From: Thalassolituus maritimus
GTDB taxonomy: Bacteria; Pseudomonadota; Gammaproteobacteria; Pseudomonadales; Oceanobacteraceae
Assembly: GCA_913019975.1 (NCBI GenBank)
Contig: CAJWBH010000003.1
Location: forward strand, 1 to 64,000
DNA length: 64,000 bases
Reading direction: 5' to 3'
In this document: positions 11,601 to 17,601 of the stretch, in pieces
Layout: each line of letters opens with the position of its first letter
How positions within the stretch are numbered: position 1 is the first letter of the stretch
Program-made: the position numbers and the translations under genes
Notes under the pieces: generated by a model
The model's database searches: none
What the model was told of the DNA's origin: nothing
Seen by the model: the letters and a program-made list of their open reading frames with translations, nothing else

Positions 11601-11736
11601 GTGGACCCAGTTATCGACCGCGATTGCAGGCGGACTGACCTTCGCAACCGTGCTTACATTGATCTTTACCCCGGCATTGCTGGTTTGGCGCGACCGCAAT
11701 AAGGACCGCGACCACGAACATAATGCAAGTCACTGA
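8599..11736 (+). CDS. RND efflux pump, HAE1-like inner-membrane transporter
   Basis: A 1045-residue proton-driven AcrB-type transporter. It shows the duplicated arrangement of one N-terminal helix, a large periplasmic loop, then six helices (about residues 335-530), repeated in the C-terminal half (about 865-1030). The segment VGMLVDSAIVVVEYADRR is the conserved helix-4 motif of HAE1 pumps. Substrates cannot be told from sequence; proximity to no regulator or outer-membrane factor gives little help. It is translationally coupled to the adaptor gene. It is one of three RND-superfamily exporters in the window, and the only one paired with an adaptor. Confidence 0.92.
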   Translation: MRSLIEAAINRHRTVIMLFVLMLITGTATLITIPKESSPDVTIPNVYVSVIHNGISPEDADTLLYEPLETQLQGLEGLKEMVSTATFGHLSIQLEFYSNVDIDNALEDVRNKVNDAVGELPADSEEPIVREINVALFPVMVVTVAGDVDEHVLYLAADELKKRIESLPGVLEVDIKGKREQVAELIIDPAKMDNYGLSLTEVGNLLRNNSLLVATEDINNEQGRFSVKIPGRINDIEGLLRLPVKSVGDEVVLFQDVAVGRLSFKDPSTGARVNGHQAVTLEIKKRIGANIIETLDEVRVITDAAKDMLPEGIKLGIIQDESKQIRTMLNDLFNSVLVATLLVFLLILGSLGVRSSILVGLAIPGAFLMGIMAINAMGDTLNMVVLFALILSVGMLVDSAIVVVEYADRRLAEGMRARDAYNEGARRMAWPIIASTATTLAVFLPLLFWPGVMGGFMKYLPLTLLFTLTGSLVMALIVIPAVGKVLGRAGHHDQEALDVIVAAENGDFHKMSGFSARYVKVLRKALESPGKTCLIVLSFVTASFGIYGIGGHGTEFFPEVDMDVAMVDVRARGNLSFAEREALVREVEYEIFDMKEIDAIYTSVFVTAPRGGMESSPPDLVGRIQLELVDWQSRRTADDILAEIEERTAHLPGIIIETRKKEGGPAGGPPIQLQLSSRSESNIIPMMEKILPILKEDPELKDVRDDRPLDGVEWRLDIDREEAVRFGASVAEIGSLIRMITGGQVITQFQPDYADEELDILLRYPEQKRTIDLFTDINIKTAKGLVPLSQFVTRVPINKTGDIVRVDGKRRYLITANVAEGVNSNEKIAELGEKLKEFDWLEAEVEPKFRGDFEQQMETGIFLMSAFSIAIFLMVTLLVTQFNSFYQAGLIMSAIILSVAGVLMGLLIRGEPFGIVMSGVGVISLAGIVVNNNIVLIDTYNQIRMTGVSAFDAAMRTGAIRLRPVLLTAVTTVVGLIPMVMQWNIDLIHREVSMGAPSSQWWTQLSTAIAGGLTFATVLTLIFTPALLVWRDRNKDRDHEHNASH

Positions 11737-11764
11737 AAAAAGTAGAAAAAATTGCATATAGAGT

Positions 11765-11792
11765 TTGACATCCGCCCTGACGCGAGTAGAAT
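11765..11792 (+). promoter_or_regulatory. Sigma-70 promoter of the tRNA array
   Basis: A perfect -35 TTGACA (11765-11770) and a -10 TAGAAT (11787-11792) are separated by 16 bases and followed by a GC-rich discriminator (GCGACC), as is typical for stable-RNA promoters under growth-rate and ppGpp control. Predicted transcription starts near 11799, about 14 bases before the first tRNA. The -10 lies in the loop of an inverted repeat (11774-11810). Confidence 0.8.
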
Positions 11793-11810
11793 GCGACCTC
11801 GCTTCAGGGC
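11774..11810. repeat. Inverted repeat spanning the tRNA promoter -10
   Basis: The arm GCCCTGACGCGAG (11774-11786) is the reverse complement of CTCGCTTCAGGGC (11798-11810) except for one position. The 11-base spacer contains the -10 hexamer. It ends two bases before the first tRNA gene. The arms are too long to be chance in so short a stretch; whether it is an operator or a structure is not known. Confidence 0.7.
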
Positions 11811-11812
11811 AT

Positions 11813-11888
11813 GGGTGATTAGCTCAGCTGGGAGAGCATCTGCCTTACAAGCAGAGGGTCGGCGGTTCGATCCCGTCATCACCCACCA
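11813..11888 (+). tRNA. tRNA-Val(TAC), copy 1
   Basis: A 76-base cloverleaf with acceptor stem GGGTGAT/ATCACCC, anticodon loop CTTACAA giving anticodon TAC (reads GTA and other valine codons), T-arm GGTTCGATCC and an encoded CCA end. It is the first gene of a six-tRNA array and lies just behind a strong promoter. Confidence 0.97.
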
Positions 11889-11930
11889 AATCCTGATGCA
11901 AGAGTCTGAAAAGACTCAGTTTTTGAAAGT

Positions 11931-12007
11931 GGACTGGTAGTTCAGTTGGTTAGAATACCGGCCTGTCACGCCGGGGGTCGCGGGTTCGAGTCCCGTCCAG
12001 TCCGCCA
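11931..12007 (+). tRNA. tRNA-Asp(GTC), copy 1
   Basis: A 77-base cloverleaf: acceptor stem GGACTGG/CCAGTCC, discriminator G, encoded CCA, and anticodon stem-loop CCGGCCTGTCACGCCGG with anticodon GTC (Asp). It follows tRNA-Val copy 1 by 42 bases and is probably processed from the same transcript. A CAAAAA/TTTTTG inverted repeat lies just downstream. Confidence 0.97.
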
Positions 12008-12072
12008 TCTTCAAAAACAGTTTTTGTTTCATCGCATCTACTGCCTCAAAGCGGTTTGATGATTGAGAATGA

Positions 12073-12148
12073 TACAAGGCGTACCGCAGCGAGTACCCTG
12101 AGACATACCTAGTGGTAGGCGAAGGGACGAGCGAGGAACAACGCAGTA
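12073..12148 (+). repeat. 76-bp tRNA-spacer repeat, copy A
   Basis: This 76-base block begins TACAAGGCGTACCGCAGCGA and recurs at 12423-12498 with four substitutions. Inside is a small inverted repeat around ACATACCT...GGTAGGC. Sequences on both sides of the two copies are unrelated, and distances to the preceding tRNA-Asp differ (65 versus 84 bases), so the block is a discrete unit rather than just residue of a tandem duplication. No open frame of interest. Confidence 0.85.
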
Positions 12149-12180
12149 GCAACTCAATCAACGAAGCGATAAACAAGTTT

Positions 12181-12256
12181 GGGTGATTAGCTCAGCTGGG
12201 AGAGCATCTGCCTTACAAGCAGAGGGTCGGCGGTTCGATCCCGTCATCACCCACCA
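12181..12256 (+). tRNA. tRNA-Val(TAC), copy 2
   Basis: Identical in sequence to copy 1, including the encoded CCA. It lies 32 bases after the first spacer repeat. No separate promoter is obvious directly upstream, so it is probably transcribed from the array promoter. Confidence 0.97.
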
Positions 12257-12261
12257 AATGT

Positions 12262-12338
12262 GGACTGGTAGTTCAGTTGGTTAGAATACCGGCCTGTCAC
12301 GCCGGGGGTCGCGGGTTCGAGTCCCGTCCAGTCCGCCA
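12262..12338 (+). tRNA. tRNA-Asp(GTC), copy 2
   Basis: Identical to copy 1 of the tRNA-Asp gene. Only five bases separate it from tRNA-Val copy 2, the shortest of the three Val-Asp spacers (42, 5 and 28 bases). Two hairpins follow, TACTTCT/AGAAGTA and AGAAGAGT/ACTCTTCT, before the second spacer repeat. Confidence 0.97.
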
Positions 12339-12422
12339 TATACTTCTCTAAATGTAGAAGTAAGAAGAGTTAAACGGCTTTACTGTTCATACTCTTCTGA
12401 TGTGCGAAAGATTTTTCTGTAG

Positions 12423-12498
12423 TACAAGGCGTACCGCAGCGAGCACCCTGAGACATACCTACTGGTAGGCGAAGGGGCGAGCGAGGAACAACGAAGTA
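12423..12498 (+). repeat. 76-bp tRNA-spacer repeat, copy B
   Basis: Second copy of the 76-base block of the first inter-pair spacer, with 72 of 76 positions identical. Here the internal inverted repeat is perfect (CCTAC TG GTAGG). It lies between tRNA-Asp copy 2 and tRNA-Val copy 3; no third copy follows the last pair. Confidence 0.85.
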
Positions 12499-12528
12499 AT
12501 ACTGGAAAATATAAGCACCCGACAATAT

Positions 12529-12604
12529 GGGTGATTAGCTCAGCTGGGAGAGCATCTGCCTTACAAGCAGAGGGTCGGCGGTTCGATCCCGTCATCACCC
12601 ACCA
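12529..12604 (+). tRNA. tRNA-Val(TAC), copy 3
   Basis: Third identical copy of the valine tRNA, 30 bases after spacer repeat B. Three identical copies of this isoacceptor in one array would raise its dosage. Confidence 0.97.
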
Positions 12605-12632
12605 TCACTTTGCAATAAAGTGAATACAATGC

Positions 12633-12709
12633 GGACTGGTAGTTCAGTTGGTTAGAATACCGGCCTGTCACGCCGGGGGTCGCGGGTTCGAGTCCCGTCC
12701 AGTCCGCCA
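12633..12709 (+). tRNA. tRNA-Asp(GTC), copy 3
   Basis: Third identical copy of the aspartate tRNA, 28 bases after tRNA-Val copy 3, and the last gene of the array. It is followed by a T-run (CTACTTTTTAG), but there is no clear terminator hairpin beyond the tRNA itself. Confidence 0.97.
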
Positions 12710-12802
12710 TCTACTTTTTAGATCCCCCTACTTCACTCGATAGTTCTTAATTAGTCTTCTTCATCTCCGACAGATCTTTACGCTCCGCTATCAGAGTTTC
12801 TG

Positions 12803-12832
12803 AGCCAATGTCATATCCACGTCATATTGGCT
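12803..12832. promoter_or_regulatory. Candidate upstream activator site
   Basis: Seven-base arms AGCCAAT (12803-12809) and ATTGGCT (12826-12832) form an inverted repeat centred about 130 bases upstream of the expected sigma-54 transcription start. That is the usual distance for an enhancer-binding protein site. The activator is unknown, and no such regulator gene lies in the window. Confidence 0.4.
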
Positions 12833-12923
12833 GACTATCTTTTACACATAGTCGCAGGGAAGTCTGGGAACTCGGGCAAGGATGCCTGGTCTTTTCTCCA
12901 GCAGCGACTATATTTACTTTAAG

Positions 12924-12939
12924 TGGCACGATATATGCT
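12924..12939 (+). promoter_or_regulatory. Sigma-54 (RpoN) promoter
   Basis: TGGCACGATATATGCT matches the -24/-12 consensus TGGCACG-N4-TTGCW at all but one position. The invariant GG and GC are separated by exactly ten bases, as required. Transcription would start near 12950, leaving a leader of roughly 106 bases before the acidic peptide. Only experiment can show use, but the match is strong. Confidence 0.72.
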
Positions 12940-13055
12940 AGATTCGTTTGAGTACTTTCTTCACGATCAGCTGTGTACTTTAAGTTGTCGCTCGGGAAGT
13001 GTTCCTGTAGTGGCAAACCAACAGGATTGGATTAACAACAAAAAGGAGATCGAAA

Positions 13056-13136
13056 ATGTCTGATTACATTGAAGATCTGTTAGATGTCGGCTTTGACGAT
13101 TACGAAGACGACTGTGATGACGCCGTAGAGATGTAA
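13056..13136 (+). CDS. 26-residue acidic small protein
   Basis: A very short gene not recognised from any family. It has a near-perfect ribosome binding site (AAGGAGA, seven bases before ATG), starts MSDYIEDLL and ends DDAVEM. Twelve of 26 residues are Asp or Glu, there is no Lys or Arg, and a single Cys sits at position 20. It lies between a sigma-54-type promoter and an intrinsic terminator that overlaps its stop codon, so it looks like a complete monocistronic unit. No membrane segment or signal peptide. It does not show the features of PqqA or other radical-SAM precursor peptides, and no modifying enzyme is adjacent. Function unknown. Confidence 0.7.
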   Translation: MSDYIEDLLDVGFDDYEDDCDDAVEM

Positions 13137-13163
13137 CTGCGGCTCTGCCCTAGCGGCAGTTTT
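13135..13163. terminator. Terminator of the small acidic-protein gene
   Basis: AACTGC (13135-13140) pairs with GCAGTT (13156-13161), and GCT/AGC extends the stem after one mismatch; TTTT follows on the plus strand. It overlaps the TAA of the small gene and the stop codon of the convergent AraC-type gene, so it may serve both. Confidence 0.65.
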
Positions 13164-14166
13164 CCCTATAGCGGCCCGGCGCCTCGCCGGTCCAGCGCCG
13201 GAATGCGCGCTGGAATGCCGCAGCAGAACCAAACCCCAGCAAATACGCTATTTCCCCCAACGTCAGTGACGTATCCCTGATATAACTTACCGCCAGATCT
13301 TTGCGCGTTGCGTTGAGCACATCCTGATAGGTCTTTCCTTCAGCCTGAAGGCGCCTGCGAAGCGTCCAGGGCGCCATATTCAGTCGACTGGCAACCTTAC
13401 TCAGCTCGGGGGTCTCACCGTCCAACAGCGGCGCCACAGTGCGGGCCACCTGCTCTGTCACGCTAAGACCGAGCCTTACTCTGTCCAGTTCGCGTTCCGC
13501 CTGTCGTTTCAGCCCTTCATGGATAGAGTGGCAACTTTGGATCACGGGTAAATTCAGTGCTTCATTTTGGAGCACTAATCGATTAGAACCGGCGCCAAAA
13601 TTCACCGGACACTTGAAGTAGCGACGATAAACATCTGCATACCCCGGATCTGAAAACTCGATATCGACAGACTCAAGGATGCCATCGGTTTGCCCGCTGA
13701 TGACACCAAGGATGTGTGCCCAACTCGAAAGCACCGAGTCGACCACAAACAGGTTATAGGCGTTGTAGGGGCTAACAGAGTAGAACTTAAGCGCGGGCTT
13801 ACCCTCTTCTAACGTGAACGAACTCGCACCACGCGCATTAAAACTCGACAGTAGTTCAAAGCCTGCTATCGCCTGACAGGCGCGGCGGAGATCCGGAGCG
13901 GTCATAGCGACCAGGCCCGCCAAACCCAATTGAGCTGGCCAGGTATGGCGGCCCATTTCTAAACCAAACCAAGGGGATTTGGTTTGCTGAATGGCATCGT
14001 GCCCGATGCGCATAAAGCGAGGAATACTGATTCGGGTATCAGGCGATGCCAGCGTTTCAGGAAGGATATTGTACTGACCCAGCAGCGCATCCGGGTCAGC
14101 ACCGAGGGTGCGCATGGTGGATGCAATCACCTCGACGTAGGTAATGCTCAGATCACCCAGCTTCAT
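13150..14166 (-). CDS. AraC-family transcriptional regulator (AraC_N type)
   Basis: A 338-residue regulator with an N-terminal arabinose-binding-like AraC_N domain (about 20-200, as in OruR-type proteins) and a C-terminal double helix-turn-helix (about 235-335) with the conserved LGEIAYLLGFGSAAAFQRAF and FRRWTGEAPGRYR. Its start lies six bases after the membrane-protein gene upstream, so both are probably co-transcribed. Members of this subfamily usually sense small organic or fatty acids; the ligand here is unknown. It may regulate the membrane protein or the exporter cluster beyond. Confidence 0.9.
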   Translation of the reverse strand: MKLGDLSITYVEVIASTMRTLGADPDALLGQYNILPETLASPDTRISIPRFMRIGHDAIQQTKSPWFGLEMGRHTWPAQLGLAGLVAMTAPDLRRACQAIAGFELLSSFNARGASSFTLEEGKPALKFYSVSPYNAYNLFVVDSVLSSWAHILGVISGQTDGILESVDIEFSDPGYADVYRRYFKCPVNFGAGSNRLVLQNEALNLPVIQSCHSIHEGLKRQAERELDRVRLGLSVTEQVARTVAPLLDGETPELSKVASRLNMAPWTLRRRLQAEGKTYQDVLNATRKDLAVSYIRDTSLTLGEIAYLLGFGSAAAFQRAFRRWTGEAPGRYRENCR

Positions 14167-14172
14167 GTTTGA

Positions 14173-15030
14173 TCAGGCGTCCATTCCATCATCGTCATCC
14201 TTCTCAGGAGTGACCTCTTCACCTTCATCCGGCTCGTAAAACTCAAGCAGGAATTGGTAGCTGAGCGAGAGTACGGTGATTGATATCAGTGTCATACTGT
14301 ATATGCCAAAGGCAGCCACGATATCCGTCACCACATTCTCCAGCGACACTAACAGTAGAAATGGAAGGTTAACCAACAAAGGCAGAGCCAGCGCTACGAT
14401 AACCAGGCGAGTGCCATTTCCTTTGCTCATCCGCCAGGCCCGCCCTAGATCAGAGCCCTCTGTGCCGATAGCAATTTCAGGCAAGGTAATCGACAAACGT
14501 GCGAGGATGTAAAGCATCAACATGAAGGCCGGAATAAATGCCAGACCAACCACTTGCTGCATCGCCGCAGGATCACTGGCGCCGGTCACGACTCCCAGAA
14601 TTACCATCGCGACAACCGTCACGCCAAGGCCAGCCCCTGCAGAGACAAAAACCAGCTGTAATGAGCGGAGTAAGTAACGCCAGTCTGAGCGATTAGGAAC
14701 TCGCAGTGCATTGCTTGGCCAGTGAGACGCATCCTGCAAAGTGAAGCGGTGTACAGTGGTTGCAAGAAGGACACTCAATAGCCCGGATATGCCCGTGACT
14801 ATCCAGAATTCCAAAGGAAAGCCCATCTCCATATTTCCGCCTTCCTGTCCCATCGCAGCCATAATCGGTTCAGTAATAGCCGCGCTATATCTATCGAGAA
14901 CCACCAGTACAAGAATAATGGGGAGGAACATACTCAATAAGCGACCGCGCTTTGCCCATAGCAAAAACAAGGCGTCTTTGAACAGCTCAAATACCGGGAT
15001 TCTGGCTTCCAGGCCAAGCGGACTTTTCAT
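14173..15030 (-). CDS. Unknown six-helix inner-membrane protein
   Basis: A 285-residue integral membrane protein with about six hydrophobic segments (near 35-50, 75-95, 120-145, 155-180, 205-230, 240-265) and a strongly acidic cytoplasmic tail (EPDEGEEVTPEKDDDDG). I recognise no catalytic or transport signature. The start has TTGGAG upstream. A strong terminator separates it from the RND exporter unit upstream, so it has its own promoter and probably pairs only with the downstream AraC-type regulator. Confidence 0.8.
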   Translation of the reverse strand: MKSPLGLEARIPVFELFKDALFLLWAKRGRLLSMFLPIILVLVVLDRYSAAITEPIMAAMGQEGGNMEMGFPLEFWIVTGISGLLSVLLATTVHRFTLQDASHWPSNALRVPNRSDWRYLLRSLQLVFVSAGAGLGVTVVAMVILGVVTGASDPAAMQQVVGLAFIPAFMLMLYILARLSITLPEIAIGTEGSDLGRAWRMSKGNGTRLVIVALALPLLVNLPFLLLVSLENVVTDIVAAFGIYSMTLISITVLSLSYQFLLEFYEPDEGEEVTPEKDDDDGMDA

Positions 15031-15055
15031 TCTTACTCCAACGACAAACGAGTGC

Positions 15056-15095
15056 TAAAAAAATGCCCCTGAACAGAGGCTCTGTCAGGGGCATT
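15056..15095 (-). terminator. Terminator of the RND/YCF48 transcript
   Basis: ATGCCCCTGA (15063-15072) pairs with TCAGGGGCAT (15085-15094), with further CAGAG/CTCTG pairing inside. On the minus strand the stem is followed by a T7 run. It lies 23 bases beyond the exporter stop codon and is one of the clearest intrinsic terminators in the window. Confidence 0.88.
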
Positions 15096-15117
15096 AGTTT
15101 ACCTGCTTTCGGCGGTA

Positions 15118-17601
15118 TTATCCCGCAGGCGGCACATCACCGTGCTTTTTCTTGTGACGTGCCAGCATGCTCTCTGGTTTGAGCAGGAAGCTCGCCAGAG
15201 CAGGCAGCAGTATCAAAGCACCAAGCATGTTCCAGAGGAACATAAAGGTCAGCAGAATACCCATATCGGCCTGGAACTTAATCGGCGAGAGCATCCAGGT
15301 GGCAACACCAATGGCCAGAGTCACACCGGTAAAACTAACGGCCTTACCCGTAGAGCGCAGGGTTTCAAAGAAGGCTTCCTGCATCGACTTACCAGCCAGA
15401 ATCATAACTTCGAGGCGGTTGTAGATATAAATACCGTAGTCGACACCGATACCGACACCCAGCGCGATCACTGGCAGCGTTGCCACCTTCACACCGATAT
15501 CCAGGTACGTCATAAGCGCCTGACTCAGAATAGAGGTCAACGCCAAAGGGATCAGGATACAAGCCACAGCTCGCAAGCTACGGAAGGTGATAAAGCAGAG
15601 TACAAAAACAACCACGTAGACGAAGATCAACATAGTGCCCTGCGCATCAGCAATCACCTGATTCGTCGCCGCTTCAATACCCGCGTTACCAGAAGCTAAC
15701 TGGAAGCGCACAGGCACCGAATCAATTTCACCCTCTTCGATCGCCAGCCCGAGCTCGTTGTAACGATAGCCGTAGAACTTCATATCGACGTCATCGTCGT
15801 AGCTGTCTTTAAAGTTTTCGACAGCGGCGACCACAGTCTCAAGCGTCTCAGCTTTGTGATCATTCAGGTAAATGATCACAGGCGCCATGGAGCAGTCTGA
15901 ATTCAGCAGTGCGCCCGGTGCGCGCTGAATGGAGGTATTCAGAACTGTCTGGTTGCGCGACAACGCTGACCAGTTCAGGTTACCTTCATTCATCGATTTG
16001 GTTACCAGCTTGGACACAGTGACCAGAGAGGTCGCAGACTGAACGCCCGGAACGTTCTCCATGTACCACATAAAGCGATCCATAGCGTCCATGACTTTAT
16101 AAGCATTACAACGCTCAGGAGCCGTCTCGACCATAACAACAAATACGTCTGAACTGGTGGAGTAATTCCCGACCATAAAGGCGTTGTCTTTGTTGTAACG
16201 GCTGTCAGCGCGAAGTTCTGGCGCACCTTTATCAAGGTCACCAATTTTCAGATCCTGACTGTAATAGTAACCACCGATCCCCATTGCGATAGCGATAGCA
16301 ATTGGGAATGGTGCAACCTTACGGCTGGCAAAGGCAGAGAGGCCACGCCATAGCGGCGCCTTGCTCTGAGATGCTTTATACGCATGGTCGATACCCGGCT
16401 GGCTGATACCGATGTACGACATGATCACTGGCAACAGTACCAGGTTGGTCACGATGATCATTGCGACACCCACACTCGCTGCGATTGCCAGTTCCTGAAT
16501 TACGCCGATATCAATAAAGAGCAGCGTCAGGAAGCCAATCGCGTCGCTGAGTAGTGCCAGCATGCCTGGGACATACAAACCACGGAATGCGTGACGAGCC
16601 GCCTGAGCAGGCGATGCCCCTTTACCGGATTCAATCGCAATGCCGTTGATGATCTGAACACCGTGACTGATACCAATCGCGAATACGAGGAAAGGCACCA
16701 GAACAGAATACAGGTCGATGGTGAATCCCATCAGCGCCAGTGAACCTAGCTGCCAGACCACTGCAATCAGAGATGCCACAATAGGAACGATGGTGCCGCG
16801 GATACAGCGGGAATAGAGATAAAGAAGAATCGCAGTCATCACCATAGCGGCAAGGAAGAAGAGCGCGATCGACTGTGCCCCCTCGAGCAGGTCACCCAGT
16901 TTTTTAGGCGTACCGGTGATATAAATACGGTACTGATCACTGCCGTATTTATTGCGGATTTTCTCTTCAAGGTCCGCGCTGAACGTTGCGTAGCTTAGTT
17001 TTTCACCCGTGTCCGGGTTGTACTCAACCAGTGGAACATTAATGATCGAAGACTCGAAGTTGTTCGCCACCAGACGACCAACCTGACCCGACTTCAAGAC
17101 ATTCTGACGAACCTGTTCGAGGCTGTCAGGAGAACCATCATAGGTGCTCGGAATAACCGGGCCGCCCTGAAAACCTTCCTCGGTCACTTCCATCCAACGG
17201 ACGTTCGGTGTCCAGAGAGACTCCATTCCGGAGCGGTCGACACCCTTAACGAAAAAGATTTCGTCACTGATTTTACTCAGAGTATCCATGTAGTCCTGGG
17301 TAAAAATGTCACCGTCAGTTGTTTCGACAGCAATTTTTACGTTGGCTACACCACTTTTCATCTCATCTTTATGAACAAGGTAGTTCTGGATGTACTCGTG
17401 GTTCAGAGGGATATACTTTTCGATACTGGCATCCAGCGTAACCTTACTCAGGCCATAGCCAAATAACGCAGTCAGGGCCATCAGTACGACGATGACCAGC
17501 GAGCGATTGTTAAAGATCAGGCGTTCAAGAAACGGCTCCGATTCTGAAGACAGAATGTAGTGCTCTGGCTCAGAGGAGTAATGGTGCTTCTGTTCACTCA
17601 T
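15118..17601 (-). CDS. RND-superfamily exporter (MMPL-like)
   Basis: An 827-residue inner-membrane transporter with two repeats of one helix, a periplasmic domain and five to six helices (about 235-400 and 645-810). It is shorter than HAE1 pumps and has no adaptor partner, like the MMPL/HpnN branch that moves lipids or hydrophobic molecules. Motifs such as VIALGVGIGVDYGIYIYNRL (helix 4 of the C-terminal repeat) are visible. Its first eight bases overlap the YCF48-like gene upstream. In other gammaproteobacteria such exporters sit with YCF48-, DUF1329- and DUF1302-family genes; that wider context is recalled knowledge. The substrate is unknown. Confidence 0.88.
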   Translation of the reverse strand: MSEQKHHYSSEPEHYILSSESEPFLERLIFNNRSLVIVVLMALTALFGYGLSKVTLDASIEKYIPLNHEYIQNYLVHKDEMKSGVANVKIAVETTDGDIFTQDYMDTLSKISDEIFFVKGVDRSGMESLWTPNVRWMEVTEEGFQGGPVIPSTYDGSPDSLEQVRQNVLKSGQVGRLVANNFESSIINVPLVEYNPDTGEKLSYATFSADLEEKIRNKYGSDQYRIYITGTPKKLGDLLEGAQSIALFFLAAMVMTAILLYLYSRCIRGTIVPIVASLIAVVWQLGSLALMGFTIDLYSVLVPFLVFAIGISHGVQIINGIAIESGKGASPAQAARHAFRGLYVPGMLALLSDAIGFLTLLFIDIGVIQELAIAASVGVAMIIVTNLVLLPVIMSYIGISQPGIDHAYKASQSKAPLWRGLSAFASRKVAPFPIAIAIAMGIGGYYYSQDLKIGDLDKGAPELRADSRYNKDNAFMVGNYSTSSDVFVVMVETAPERCNAYKVMDAMDRFMWYMENVPGVQSATSLVTVSKLVTKSMNEGNLNWSALSRNQTVLNTSIQRAPGALLNSDCSMAPVIIYLNDHKAETLETVVAAVENFKDSYDDDVDMKFYGYRYNELGLAIEEGEIDSVPVRFQLASGNAGIEAATNQVIADAQGTMLIFVYVVVFVLCFITFRSLRAVACILIPLALTSILSQALMTYLDIGVKVATLPVIALGVGIGVDYGIYIYNRLEVMILAGKSMQEAFFETLRSTGKAVSFTGVTLAIGVATWMLSPIKFQADMGILLTFMFLWNMLGALILLPALASFLLKPESMLARHKKKHGDVPPAG

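Larger units (their letters stand above)
12710..13055. other. Regulatory region of the acidic-peptide gene
   Basis: A 346-base stretch without a recognisable gene. From left to right it holds an inverted repeat AGCCAAT/ATTGGCT (12803-12832), a widely spaced perfect inverted repeat ATAGTCGC/GCGACTAT (12848-12855 and 12904-12911), a sigma-54-type promoter (12924-12939), and a direct repeat TACTTTAAGT at 12915-12924 and 12976-12985. The last 100 bases would be the untranslated leader of the small peptide gene. Confidence 0.55.

Noticed and set aside
11916..12176. An 86-codon open frame on the minus strand across tRNA-Asp and the spacer
   Set aside because: Its end reads through the complement of the tRNA (the familiar GLEPATPGVTGRYSNQLN artefact); the DNA is a tRNA gene.
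12380..12598. A 72-codon open frame on the minus strand across tRNA-Val copy 3
   Set aside because: It is antisense to a tRNA and the spacer repeat; the same artefact class.
11737..13163. The tRNA array as an integration hotspot with a genomic island
   Set aside because: No integrase, phage gene or direct tRNA-end repeat follows; the next genes are ordinary chromosomal genes.
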